DNA of 64,000 nt from Spyradocola sp050942925. GTDB lineage: Bacteria; Bacillota; Clostridia; Christensenellales; UBA1750. The notes under the pieces are model-generated. The model made no database searches. It was not told the DNA's origin and saw nothing but the letters and a program-made list of their open reading frames with translations. This document shows, in pieces, positions 1 to 7,784 of this stretch. Each line of letters begins with the position of its first letter. The stretch's first letter is position 1. Made by a program: the position numbers and the translations under genes. Where the stretch lies: assembly GCA_050942925.1 (NCBI GenBank), contig JBMNOF010000002.1, forward strand, positions 1-64,000, written 5' to 3'.

Positions 1-1
1 C

Positions 2-217
2 GCGGTGCGCACCGCGCTCGACCTGCGCTCCACAAATTTCACGATCGACTACGAAGGGGACGAGGCCGTGCTCTCGACGTTGGGCTACGGCCACGGCGTG
101 GGCATGAGCCAGGTGGGCGCGAACGTCATGGCCGAGCAGGGCAGCAGCTATCGGGAAATCCTCCAGCACTATTACACGGGCGTGACGTTTGCGCCCCTAC
201 GGGAGGCGGGCGTATAG
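2..217 (+). CDS. spoIID: Stage II sporulation protein D, C-terminal fragment
   Basis: The reading frame is open at the left edge, so only the last 71 or so residues are visible. They contain GHGVGMSQ followed by GANVMAEQG and HYYTGV, the conserved C-terminal block of the SpoIID/LytB family. In that family SpoIID is a membrane-anchored lytic transglycosylase that cuts glycan strands during forespore engulfment. An M23-domain gene resembling spoIIQ follows 48 bases later. The spoIID-spoIIQ neighbourhood is common in spore formers and supports SpoIID over a generic SpoIID-domain protein. Start and catalytic glutamate lie outside the window. Confidence 0.9.
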   Translation, partial: AVRTALDLRSTNFTIDYEGDEAVLSTLGYGHGVGMSQVGANVMAEQGSSYREILQHYYTGVTFAPLREAGV

Positions 218-265
218 CGCGCGCCCCGGCGGGGAATCTTACCTCCCAAGGGGAGGTGACGCATC

Positions 266-895
266 TTGCGCGAAAAATGGAAGCGATTTTGGGACCGGTT
301 TGGGTACTTGTGTGTGTTGAGCACCTGTCTTGCGCTGGTGGCGGTCACGGCGGTCTGGACGCACCCGCCGAAGGAGACGGCAGAGGCGCCGGAGGTGACG
401 CAGTACGCATCGCCCGCGCCCACGCCCACGCCGCGGCCCGCCTCGGTCGAGGTGACGATCGAACCGGCGGAGACGCAGGAACCCTTTATCTTCCCGTGCG
501 AAGGCGAAATGGGCATGCCGTTTGCAGTGGAGGCGCTCCTCTATAGCGAGACCCTGCAGGAATACCGCACCCACGAGGGTGTGGACTTCCTCGGCGAAGA
601 GGGAGATCCCGTTCGCGCGGCCGAAGAGGGAACCGTCACGCGCGTTTGGGAGGACCCCCTGATGGGGAATTGCATCGAGATCACGCACCGCGAGGGCTAT
701 ATCACGCGGTATTGCTCGCTGGCAACGCCTGGACTCGTGGAAACCGGCGCCAAGGTCGCGCGCGGACAGGTCCTGGGCACGATGGGAACCTCCGCGGCCA
801 TCGAGTGCGGGGAAGGGCCCCATCTGCACTTTGAACTCTGGCAGCTCCAGGAGCCCCTGGACCCCATAAAATTTTTGCGGGAAGAGGGGAAATAA
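266..895 (+). CDS. spoIIQ: SpoIIQ-like M23/LytM membrane protein
   Basis: A 209-residue protein starts at TTG (266) behind the ribosome binding site GGGGAGGTGA. Residues 13-31 form one membrane segment, followed by a Pro/Thr/Glu-rich linker and a LytM/M23 domain. Both metal motifs are present, HEGVD (His103, Asp107) and HLH (His186, His188). In the family, SpoIIQ sits in the forespore membrane and pairs with mother-cell SpoIIIAH during engulfment. Bacillus SpoIIQ has lost a zinc ligand whereas clostridial ones keep it; this copy keeps all of them, so endopeptidase activity is possible. Position directly after spoIID supports the assignment; a general M23 peptidase is the alternative. Confidence 0.82.
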   Translation: MREKWKRFWDRFGYLCVLSTCLALVAVTAVWTHPPKETAEAPEVTQYASPAPTPTPRPASVEVTIEPAETQEPFIFPCEGEMGMPFAVEALLYSETLQEYRTHEGVDFLGEEGDPVRAAEEGTVTRVWEDPLMGNCIEITHREGYITRYCSLATPGLVETGAKVARGQVLGTMGTSAAIECGEGPHLHFELWQLQEPLDPIKFLREEGK

Positions 896-898
896 AAG

Positions 899-926
899 TT
901 TGCAAACCCACTTTCTGTGGTATAAT
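899..926 (+). promoter_or_regulatory. Probable sigma-A promoter of the rubredoxin gene
   Basis: A perfect -10 hexamer TATAAT (921-926) follows a weak -35 TTTGCA (899-904) with a 16-base spacer. The start codon is about 33 bases downstream with GAGGAGG in between. Confidence 0.55.
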
Positions 927-958
927 GAGGGAAGCAAACAATGAGGAGGTTGAACCCC

Positions 959-1093
959 ATGAAGAAGGTTTATGTCTGCGATGTCTGTGGCTACGAGTAC
1001 GATGGAGACGTTCCCTTCGAGGAGCTCCCCGATGATTGGACCTGCCCCATCTGCGGCGTGGGCAAGGATCAGTTCTCCGTGCGCGAAGAGTAA
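959..1093 (+). CDS. Short-form rubredoxin
   Basis: A 44-residue protein starts at ATG (959) after GAGGAGG. It carries both halves of the rubredoxin iron site: CDVCGYEYDG near the N-terminus and ELPDDWTCPICGVGKD near the C-terminus, four cysteines to bind one iron. Rubredoxins are small cytoplasmic electron carriers, in anaerobes often donors to rubrerythrin or oxygen-detoxifying enzymes. Usual length is 52-54 residues; the loop between the two knuckles is shortened here, as in the short rubredoxin known from a Desulfovibrio strain. It has its own promoter and terminator, so it is a single-gene unit. Confidence 0.9.
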   Translation: MKKVYVCDVCGYEYDGDVPFEELPDDWTCPICGVGKDQFSVREE

Positions 1094-1107
1094 GACGCAA
1101 AAAAAGC

Positions 1108-1153
1108 GCGGCGTCCGCTTTCCCGTGTTGGGAAGTGGGCGCCGCCTTTTTTT
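1108..1153 (+). terminator. Intrinsic terminator after rubredoxin
   Basis: An inverted repeat from GCGGCG (1108) to CGCCGC (1145), with an inner CTTTCCC/GGGAAG arm, is followed by seven T (1147-1153). Confidence 0.85.
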
Positions 1154-1276
1154 GTGCGCTGGGGAGAAAAAGGAGGCCGTTGGATCGCAAAAGTGAGGAA
1201 TTGGGACGCACAGCTTTGACAGAGATGCAAGCCTACGGTACAATGGAGGCAGCTTCGGAGAGGAAAGGAGAGCGAC

Positions 1277-2047
1277 ATGGTACCACTTTTCACAAATATT
1301 GCGCGGCAGTGCGCGCGCTTCTTCCCCGGGATTCGGGATACGGCGCTGCTCTCGGCCCTGCAGGGCTACATGGGCGGCGTGGAGGCGGATGACCCGGAAG
1401 ACATCCGACTGATCGTCGCCCGCTGCGGGGGCTATCTCTACTTTGGCGGAGATCCGGCGCACCCACAGGCCGGGACCGTGATCCGCGGGGCGGAGGCAGG
1501 AACCCACCTTGTCTCCCTGGAAAAGGCCTGGGTCGCGCGCTTCCACGAGGAATTGGGCGAGCGCGGCGTGGGCGAGACGCGCTACCGCGTCAAACGGGAG
1601 ATGTCCCGCCTCGACCCGGCGCACCTGCGCGCCCTCTGTGCGCTGCCGGAAGGGTTTTCCCTGGTGCAGGCGGATGAGACCGTCGCCCAAGCGCTGTGGG
1701 ACGCGGATTGGTCCGGCAAGTACGTCCGGCAGTTTGCCAGTGCGCGGGACCTCGTGGAGAGAGGGTTCGCCTTCGCCGTGCGGCAGGGACGGGACATCGC
1801 CAGCATGGGCTGCACGTTTTCCATCTATGACGAGGGAATGGAGCTGGGCATTGCTACGAATCCCGCCTATCGCCGCAGGGGCCTTGCAACGGCCGCGGCT
1901 GCGCGCACGGCGCTGGAGGCTTTGCGCCGGGGCTGGGAGCTCAACTGGGATGCGGCCAATCCCATCAGCCTGCACTTGGCCGGCAAGATCGGGTTTGAAC
2001 CGGACGACGAATATGAAGCCGTCCTGGTGAAAGAAACTTTGGAGTGA
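1277..2047 (+). CDS. GNAT-family acetyltransferase (large two-part form)
   Basis: A 256-residue protein starts at ATG (1277) behind AAGGAG. The C-terminal half has the GNAT acetyl-CoA loop, seen as NPAYRRRGLATAAAAR, followed by the late-domain block ANPISLHLAGKIGFEP. The roughly 130-residue N-terminal part is as in the GNAT_acetyltran (PF12746) type, where the two halves are degenerate and complete GNAT folds. The substrate cannot be read from the sequence. It is followed after 23 bases by the DUF975 membrane gene, probably in the same transcript. Confidence 0.8.
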   Translation: MVPLFTNIARQCARFFPGIRDTALLSALQGYMGGVEADDPEDIRLIVARCGGYLYFGGDPAHPQAGTVIRGAEAGTHLVSLEKAWVARFHEELGERGVGETRYRVKREMSRLDPAHLRALCALPEGFSLVQADETVAQALWDADWSGKYVRQFASARDLVERGFAFAVRQGRDIASMGCTFSIYDEGMELGIATNPAYRRRGLATAAAARTALEALRRGWELNWDAANPISLHLAGKIGFEPDDEYEAVLVKETLE

Positions 2048-2070
2048 ATTTGGAGAAGGAGGAGTTCGAC

Positions 2071-2823
2071 ATGTGGACGCGTGCGGAACTCAAGCAGAAC
2101 GCCAAGGACGTTTTGCGCGACAATTACTGGATGGCCTTTGCGGTCTCCCTGGTGTATTCCCTGATTGCGGGCATCGGCTCGGGCAGCGGGTCCTCCGTCA
2201 GCAACTCGACGGCCGGGTCTTCGGACATCCTCAACCAGGCGATTACGCTCACGCCGGAGGCGGTGGGCGCGCTGGTGATCGTGGGCCTGCTCGGCGCGCT
2301 CATGGGGATACTCATCAGCTTTGTGCTCTCGTTCTTCGTATTCGGGCCGCTGCGGGTGGGCATGGTTCGCTACTACGTGGAGAGCCGGAGCTTCCCCTCG
2401 AGCTTTGGCAAGCTGTTCTATGGATTTCGGCGGAACTACATGAACACCGCGGCCGCAATGTTCCTGACCAATCTCTTCATCGGGCTGTGGTCGCTCCTGC
2501 TGATCATTCCCGGCGTCATCAAGAGCTTGGCCTGGTCGCAGGTCCCCTACATCCTGGCCGAGAACCCGAACCTCTCCGGCAGTCGCGCCCGCGCCATCTC
2601 TGAACAGATGACCGACGGGCAAAAGTGGGAGATCTTTGTCCTGCAGCTCTCGTTCCTGGGCTGGCTGCTGTTGGGCGCGCTGCTCTGTGGCATCGGCTTG
2701 TTCTTTGTCGAGCCCTACATCCAGGCGACCCAGGCCGAGCTCTACGCCCGGCTCCGCGACCGCGCGCTGTCCGAAGGCTTTGCCACGCTGGAGGAGCTAC
2801 CCGGCATTGCGGCGCAGGCGTAA
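2071..2823 (+). CDS. DUF975 family membrane protein
   Basis: I chose ATG 2071 (MWTRAELKQNAK) because the ribosome binding site AAGGAGGAG lies 7 bases upstream and DUF975 proteins usually start with this motif; an in-frame ATG at 2044 has no such site. The 250-residue protein has about five hydrophobic segments and a Ser/Gly-rich loop after the first. The conserved NYWMAF near the N-terminus and the GVIKSLAWSQVPYILAENP block before the last segments fit the family. Function is unknown for DUF975. A strong terminator follows. Confidence 0.8.
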   Translation: MWTRAELKQNAKDVLRDNYWMAFAVSLVYSLIAGIGSGSGSSVSNSTAGSSDILNQAITLTPEAVGALVIVGLLGALMGILISFVLSFFVFGPLRVGMVRYYVESRSFPSSFGKLFYGFRRNYMNTAAAMFLTNLFIGLWSLLLIIPGVIKSLAWSQVPYILAENPNLSGSRARAISEQMTDGQKWEIFVLQLSFLGWLLLGALLCGIGLFFVEPYIQATQAELYARLRDRALSEGFATLEELPGIAAQA

Positions 2824-2838
2824 GCGCCATTCCCTTTT

Positions 2839-2882
2839 GCCGTCCCCTGTGCACGAAGGCGCACAGGGGACGGCCCTTTTTC
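2839..2882 (+). terminator. Intrinsic terminator after DUF975 gene
   Basis: GCCGTCCCCTGTGC (2839-2852) pairs perfectly with GCACAGGGGACGGC (2861-2874), followed by a T run (2877-2881). Confidence 0.9.
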
Positions 2883-2899
2883 TTCTGCGCGGAAATTGC

Positions 2900-2929
2900 T
2901 TGACAAGTTCTGTTAGGCGGACGTAAAAT
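2900..2929 (+). promoter_or_regulatory. Sigma-A promoter of MBL-fold gene
   Basis: TTGACA (2900-2905) and TAAAAT (2924-2929) are separated by 18 bases, about 46 bases upstream of the start codon. Confidence 0.8.
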
Positions 2930-2974
2930 TAAAGAGAAGATTTGACGCAAACCGCGAATGAGGAGGAATGAAAG

Positions 2975-3841
2975 ATGCTGACGACTGCGCAGCCCATTGT
3001 GGAGATCGCCAAGGACACCTATGAAATCGATGAGTTCGACTGCGGCTCCATCTTCGTGCTGGTGGGCAAGGACAAGGCCATGGTCATCGACACGGGAACG
3101 GGCATCGGCGATTTGCACGCCGTCATCCGCAAGATCACGGATAAGCCCATCGTCCTGGTCATCACCCACGCGCACGGCGACCACACCGGCGGACTTGGGT
3201 GGTTTGACGAATACTACATGAACGCCGCGGACGAGGGCAAGTACGACATGGATGGCGCGGACTTCCGCCGCAACTATGCGCGGTCCATCGCCCAGCGCTC
3301 GGGCAAGACCTATCCCTACGACCCGGATACGGACATCCGCCCGTGGCCGGCCGATGCGCACCCCGTGCGCCACGACCTGGAGGATGGGCAGAGCTTTGAC
3401 CTGGGCGACCGCGTGGTCACCGCCATGCGCGCTCCCGGCCACACGCCGGGGTCCATGGTCCTGCTCGATCCCAAGACGCGCATTCTCTTTGCGGGCGACG
3501 CCTGCAACTGCAATACGCTCTTTGGCTCCCTGCCCGGAGATCCGACCTTTATCAGCGTGGAGGAAGCGGGCAAGGCCCTCAAGGCGATCTATGCGCTCAA
3601 GGGCAAGCTGTGGGACAAGTGCTACAACGGCCACCACGACTTCCGCCCCTTTGGCGAGCCCCTGGACGACGACGTGATGGGGAACCTCATCGACTGCTGC
3701 GATGCGCTGGTCTCCGGAAACTACCAGGCAGAGACCGTGCCCGGCATGTTCCCCGGCATGCCGGAGCGGACGGTCGTCAAGAAGGGCACCGTCATGGTCA
3801 CCTTTAAGGAAGGCGGCATCCACGAGCCCAAGGCAGAATAA
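2975..3841 (+). CDS. MBL-fold metallo-hydrolase
   Basis: A 288-residue protein starts at ATG 2975 after GAGGAGG. The metal-binding motif HAHGDH lies at residues 65-70, and later blocks GHTPGSMVLLD, FAGDACN and NGHHDFRP supply the remaining metallo-beta-lactamase-fold ligands. This architecture fits glyoxalase-II-like or other small-thioester or lactone hydrolases. It is not a ribonuclease Z or beta-CASP type, since no beta-CASP insert is present. The substrate is unknown. It is a single-gene unit with its own promoter and a terminator shared with the convergent Fe-S gene. Confidence 0.85.
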   Translation: MLTTAQPIVEIAKDTYEIDEFDCGSIFVLVGKDKAMVIDTGTGIGDLHAVIRKITDKPIVLVITHAHGDHTGGLGWFDEYYMNAADEGKYDMDGADFRRNYARSIAQRSGKTYPYDPDTDIRPWPADAHPVRHDLEDGQSFDLGDRVVTAMRAPGHTPGSMVLLDPKTRILFAGDACNCNTLFGSLPGDPTFISVEEAGKALKAIYALKGKLWDKCYNGHHDFRPFGEPLDDDVMGNLIDCCDALVSGNYQAETVPGMFPGMPERTVVKKGTVMVTFKEGGIHEPKAE

Positions 3842-3853
3842 ACAAGACAACAA

Positions 3854-3887
3854 GAGGGCCCGAAGGGAAATTTCCCTTCGGGCCCTC
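3854..3887. terminator. Bidirectional terminator hairpin
   Basis: A near-perfect palindrome GAGGGCCCGAAGGGA... between the convergent MBL gene and the Fe-S gene. The T runs on both sides are weak, so termination strength is uncertain. Confidence 0.65.
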
Positions 3888-3900
3888 TCGCTGTTTCCGG

Positions 3901-4590
3901 TCAGCGGAGCGTTCCGTCGATGCCGACAACGCGCACCGTGAGCGGAATGTCCCGGCCAGCGGCCTCCAGCGCGCGCTGCACCGCCGCCGTGAGTCCGCCA
4001 CAGCAGGGCACTTCCATGCGCAGAACCGTGATCGAGCGGATGTCGTTCTGCAGGAAGATCTGCGCGAGCTTCTCCGCATAGTCCACGCCGTCCAGCTTCG
4101 GACAGCCCACGAGCGTCACATGGCCGCGCAGGAAATCGGCGTGCAGGTTGGCATAGGCGAAGGCCGTGCAGTCCGCCGCGATGAGCAGATCCGCCCCCTC
4201 CAGATACGGGGCGCGCAGGGGCAGCAGCTTGATCTGCACGGGCCAGTTCCCCAGCTGGCTCTCCTGCCGTGCGCCGTCTTCATGGGTGGCCGGATGGAGC
4301 GTCCGCGCGGCAGAGGAGGGGCATCCGCCCGCCGCGTGCGCATGCCCGTGCGCGGCAGACTTGGCGGCCTGCACCGCCGCCGCATCATAGGGCGCGGCTT
4401 CGCGCTCGGTAAAGGTGATGGCGCCGGTCGGGCAGGCGGGCAGACAGTCGCCCAGTCCATCGCAGTAGTCCTCGCGCAAGAGCTTGGCCTTTCCGTTCAC
4501 CATGCCGATGGCGCCCTCGTGGCAGGCCGACGCACAGAGCCCGCAACCGTTGCACTTTTCCTCATCAATGACAATGATCTTGCGAATCAT
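3901..4590 (-). CDS. Two-cluster Fe-S (ferredoxin-like) protein with C-terminal domain
   Basis: The start is ATG at 4590 (MIRKIIVIDEEKC), 6 bases after AGGATGA; 229 residues. The N-terminus has a canonical [4Fe-4S] motif (Cys13, 16, 19, 23) and a second, atypical one (Cys43, Cys49, Cys53-Pro) in which one usual cysteine is displaced. A His/Ala-rich linker (HGHAHAAGG) leads to a 110-residue C-terminal domain with GCPKLDG and EVPCCGG cysteines. It is divergent from a Crp/Fnr regulator, a pairing often seen in Clostridia near redox-stress genes. A role in electron transfer or redox sensing is inference; the partner is unknown. Confidence 0.8.
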   Translation of the reverse strand: MIRKIIVIDEEKCNGCGLCASACHEGAIGMVNGKAKLLREDYCDGLGDCLPACPTGAITFTEREAAPYDAAAVQAAKSAAHGHAHAAGGCPSSAARTLHPATHEDGARQESQLGNWPVQIKLLPLRAPYLEGADLLIAADCTAFAYANLHADFLRGHVTLVGCPKLDGVDYAEKLAQIFLQNDIRSITVLRMEVPCCGGLTAAVQRALEAAGRDIPLTVRVVGIDGTLR

Positions 4591-4608
4591 GAATTTCATC
4601 CTTTCTTC

Positions 4609-4637
4609 TTGCGTTTCTGTAATGAGCATATTATACT
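4609..4637 (+). promoter_or_regulatory. Promoter of the Crp/Fnr gene, overlapping a divergent -10
   Basis: TTGCGT (4609-4614) and TATACT (4632-4637) with a 17-base spacer point to the regulator gene. On the minus strand a perfect TATAAT (4635-4630) overlaps this -10 and could serve the Fe-S gene, with a poor -35 inside the palindrome at 4653-4666. Confidence 0.65.
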
Positions 4638-4652
4638 GAATGCGAAAAGTCT

Positions 4653-4666
4653 GTTGGATTTCCAAC
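4653..4666. promoter_or_regulatory. Candidate Crp/Fnr operator palindrome
   Basis: GTTGGATTTCCAAC is a perfect 6-2-6 inverted repeat. It sits just downstream of the regulator's transcription start region and roughly 35-40 bases upstream of the Fe-S gene's expected start, where a Crp-family protein could repress one gene and activate the other. The regulator's real site is not known from sequence. Confidence 0.45.
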
Positions 4667-4680
4667 GAAGGTGTGAGAAA

Positions 4681-5340
4681 ATGGACTGTGCGCTCTTTGA
4701 AGGAATCGGCCCTGCGGAGCGGGAAGAAATGCTCCAATGCCTGGTTGCACGGCGCGTTCGGATGGAGCGCGGACAGGCGCTGCTCGAACAGGGTGGGCCG
4801 GTGCGGGAAATCGGCGTCGTGCTCTCCGGGGCGATCCAGGTGCGGAGCACGGATTTTTTCGGCAACCAGACCATCCTGGCGCGCCTTGCGCCGGGCGACC
4901 TCTTCGGAGAGGTGTTTGTCTGCGCCGGACTCTCGCGCTCGCCCGTGGAGGCGGTCTGCCAAACGGCGGGCGAAGTTCTGCTGCTGGATTACGCCAAGAT
5001 CCTCGGGGCCTGTCCGCGCGCCTGCGCCCACCACAGACGCCTTGTGGAAAACATGGTGACGGTGCTTGCGCAGAAGAACCTCGTCCTCATGCGCAAGACG
5101 CGCATCCTTTCGCGCCGGAGCACGAGGGAGAAGCTGCTGAGCTATCTATCCGCGTGCGCGCGGGAGGCCGGGGGCGGACAGTTCGACATCCCCTTCACGC
5201 GACAGGAGCTCGCGGATTACCTGTGCGTGGACCGCAGCGCGATGACGGTGGAACTCATGGCGCTCAAGCGCGAGGGCCTGGTGGAACTCAAGGGCCGCAC
5301 CGCACGCCTGAACGCGAGAAACGAAAAAAGAAAGGTGTGA
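4681..5340 (+). CDS. Crp/Fnr family transcriptional regulator
   Basis: ATG 4681 (MDCALFEGI) follows AAGGTG; 219 residues. The N-terminal part is a cyclic-nucleotide-binding-type beta barrel (GAIQVRSTDFFGN, LAPGDLFGE), and the C-terminal part is a winged helix with FTRQELADYLCVDRSAM followed by ELMALKREGLVELKG. There is no N-terminal FNR-type cysteine cluster, so oxygen sensing by its own Fe-S cluster is unlikely. The adjacent divergent Fe-S gene is the obvious target. A PfkB kinase begins 5 bases after its stop. Confidence 0.88.
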   Translation: MDCALFEGIGPAEREEMLQCLVARRVRMERGQALLEQGGPVREIGVVLSGAIQVRSTDFFGNQTILARLAPGDLFGEVFVCAGLSRSPVEAVCQTAGEVLLLDYAKILGACPRACAHHRRLVENMVTVLAQKNLVLMRKTRILSRRSTREKLLSYLSACAREAGGGQFDIPFTRQELADYLCVDRSAMTVELMALKREGLVELKGRTARLNARNEKRKV

Positions 5341-5345
5341 TCTTC

Positions 5346-6245
5346 ATGGCATACGATGCCTACCTCTATGGCATGATCCTGCGTACCAACAGTTTCCTCC
5401 TCAAGGGAGACTACCCCAAGGCTGATACCTATGGGGAAATCCTGAAGAAGTATACCCTGCCGGGCGGAGAAACCGGAACCTGCGCCACCGTTCTCCTTTC
5501 CTTGGGGTGCTCGGTCAAGATGGATGGCACCTATATGGGCCGCACCACCATGCCCTTTATTCAGGCGTTTTACAAGGACAAGAAGTGCGACCTGTCCAGC
5601 CTGCACTTGGACGAAAGCTTTGACGGGCTGGAGGACAACGTGCTGGTGGCGGGCAATACGCGCACGCCCCTGGGACAGTTCCAGGCGTTTTACGCAGACC
5701 CCAATCACCGCTGGAGCACCCCGAAGGAGGAGGACATCCGACAGGCCAAGGTTGCAGCCGTGGACCCCTATTTCTTCGAGGATTCGCTTCGCGCGGCAGA
5801 GATCTGCCACGAACTGCAAAAGCCCTACGTGACCATCGACTGCGCCTACGACAGCCCCCTGCATCGCTACTCCGCCATCAACATCGTCAGCGACGAGTTC
5901 TACCGCGAGCATTACCCGCAGGAAGCGCGCGACGACGTGCTGCGCCGCTACATGGACGCCTCTGAAGGCCTCACCATTTTTACCCTCGGCGCGCGGGAAA
6001 TCCGCTTTGGCAGAAAGGGCGGCGAGATTCGCTCCTTCGCCCCCTATAAGGTGGATGTCGTCTCCACACTTGGCGCGGGCGATACGTTTAAGGCCGGCTG
6101 CGTCTATGCGCTCTGGGCAGGCATGGACGATCTGTCCACCGTGCGCTTTGCCGCGGCCATTGCTGGAGTGGCCTGCACGCGCTTCCCGCTGCCGCTGAAT
6201 CCGCCGCAGCTGGCGGAAGTGCTGCAGCTCATGGCCACAAGATAG
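5346..6245 (+). CDS. PfkB-family carbohydrate kinase
   Basis: Starts at ATG 5346, with the ribosome binding site AAAGGTG inside the end of the regulator gene; 299 residues. The signature GAGDTFKAG (residues 243-251) holds the catalytic Asp246 and anion hole. The N-terminal glycine motif is altered to LPGGETGTCATVLLSLG, still consistent with the ribokinase fold. The reaction is ATP-dependent phosphorylation of a sugar or nucleoside; the substrate is not evident. It is the second gene of a co-directional run ending at 9704. Confidence 0.82.
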   Translation: MAYDAYLYGMILRTNSFLLKGDYPKADTYGEILKKYTLPGGETGTCATVLLSLGCSVKMDGTYMGRTTMPFIQAFYKDKKCDLSSLHLDESFDGLEDNVLVAGNTRTPLGQFQAFYADPNHRWSTPKEEDIRQAKVAAVDPYFFEDSLRAAEICHELQKPYVTIDCAYDSPLHRYSAINIVSDEFYREHYPQEARDDVLRRYMDASEGLTIFTLGAREIRFGRKGGEIRSFAPYKVDVVSTLGAGDTFKAGCVYALWAGMDDLSTVRFAAAIAGVACTRFPLPLNPPQLAEVLQLMATR

Positions 6246-6269
6246 CACCAAAGAAGGGAGAAAAATCCC

Positions 6270-7766
6270 ATGCAGGAAACCATCCAACGCTTTCAGGAGA
6301 CCATCCGCAAGATCGACGCCTACAACCATGCCATGGGCGTCATGCAGTACGACTTTGAGACGGCCATGCCGCGCGCGGGCGCGGCCGGATATGCCTCGGC
6401 CATGGGCACGCTGTCCGAGGAGCTGTACCGGATACAGACCTCCGAGGCGTTTAAGGGCATGGTCCACGAACTGCTCGACCGCAAGGAGGAGCTGGACGAG
6501 ATCACCCGGCGCGAGGCGGAAGTCCTGGGCGAGGACATGGCGCGCATGGACAGCGTTCCCGTGCAGGAGTTCGTGGAGTACCAGACGGAGCTGGGGCTGG
6601 CCTCCAGCGCCTGGCGCGAGGCCAAGCAGAAGAGCGACTACGCCCTGTTTGCCCCGCACCTGCAAAAGCTCCTGGACATGCTGCGCCGTTTTGCGCGCTA
6701 CTACGCCCCGGAACGCGATCCGTACGACACGCTGCTGGACACGTATGAAAAGGGCATGACCACCGCGGAGCTGGACCGCTTCTTCGGCGACCTGCGCGCG
6801 GCCCTGCAGCCCCTCGTGCAGCAAGTGCATGCACATGCGGATCGGGTGGACGACCATTTCCTCTTCGGGCATTTCCCGGTGCCGCAGCAGCGCGCGCTGG
6901 CGGAGACCGTCATGGAGGTTATGGGCCTGGACCGCAGCCGCTGCGGATTGGGCGAGGTCGAGCATCCCTTTACCACGAACTTCTCCAAGAACGACGTGCG
7001 CATCACCACCCATTACCATGAGGAAAGCCTGGCAAGCTCGCTCTATTCCGTCATCCACGAGGGCGGCCATGCGCTCTATGAGATGCACACCGGCGACGAG
7101 CTCATCGGCACTCCGCTGGCCGAAGGCGCAAGCATGGGCATGCACGAGTCCCAGTCCCGCTTGTACGAAAACCTCATCGGCCGCAGTGCGGGCTTTACGC
7201 GCTTCCTGTTCCCCAAGGTCCAGGCGCTCTTCCCCGAGCAGCTCAAGGGCGTGACGGCGGAGGCGTTCTACCGCGCGGTCAACCGCAGCGCGCCCTCTCT
7301 CATCCGCATCGACGCGGACGAGTTGACCTACCCCTTCCACATCCTGATCCGCTATGAGCTGGAAAAGCGCCTGGTCGCCGGGGAGCTTTCGATTTCCGAC
7401 CTGCCGGCGGAGTGGAACCGACTCTACAAGGAAATCCTGGGCGTGACCGTGCCGGACGATGCGCACGGCGTCCTGCAGGACAGCCATTGGTCCGGCGGCA
7501 GCTTTGGGTACTTCCCGAGCTATGCCATCGGCAGCGCGTATGGCGCGCAGATCCTCGCCTCGATGAAGAAGGACCTGAACGTGGAGGAGCTGACGGCAGC
7601 GGGGAACCTCGCGCCCATCACCGCGTGGCTCGCGGACAAGATCTACCGCTTCGGCAAGCGCAAGACGCCGGCCGAGCTCCTGCAGAGGGCCTGCGGCGCA
7701 GCCTTCGACCCCGCGTTCTACATCGAGTACCTGACGAAGAAATACACCGAGCTCTACGCGCTGTAA
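6270..7766 (+). CDS. M32 family metallocarboxypeptidase
   Basis: 498 residues, the normal length for this family. The characteristic ordered motifs are all visible: EHPFTTNF, DVRITTHY, HEGGHALYE (zinc motif HEGGH at residues 263-267), then GMHESQSRLYENLIGRS with the third zinc ligand, and later RIDADELTYPFHI. M32 enzymes (Taq carboxypeptidase type) are cytoplasmic and remove C-terminal residues with broad specificity. Lacking a signal peptide, it probably recycles peptides. Gap to the upstream kinase is 24 bases. Confidence 0.95.
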   Translation: MQETIQRFQETIRKIDAYNHAMGVMQYDFETAMPRAGAAGYASAMGTLSEELYRIQTSEAFKGMVHELLDRKEELDEITRREAEVLGEDMARMDSVPVQEFVEYQTELGLASSAWREAKQKSDYALFAPHLQKLLDMLRRFARYYAPERDPYDTLLDTYEKGMTTAELDRFFGDLRAALQPLVQQVHAHADRVDDHFLFGHFPVPQQRALAETVMEVMGLDRSRCGLGEVEHPFTTNFSKNDVRITTHYHEESLASSLYSVIHEGGHALYEMHTGDELIGTPLAEGASMGMHESQSRLYENLIGRSAGFTRFLFPKVQALFPEQLKGVTAEAFYRAVNRSAPSLIRIDADELTYPFHILIRYELEKRLVAGELSISDLPAEWNRLYKEILGVTVPDDAHGVLQDSHWSGGSFGYFPSYAIGSAYGAQILASMKKDLNVEELTAAGNLAPITAWLADKIYRFGKRKTPAELLQRACGAAFDPAFYIEYLTKKYTELYAL

Positions 7767-7784
7767 GGGCAGGAGGGAGACGCC

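Noticed and set aside
2044..2070. Upstream ATG for the DUF975 gene
   Set aside because: It would place the start before the ribosome binding site and adds residues not seen in the family.
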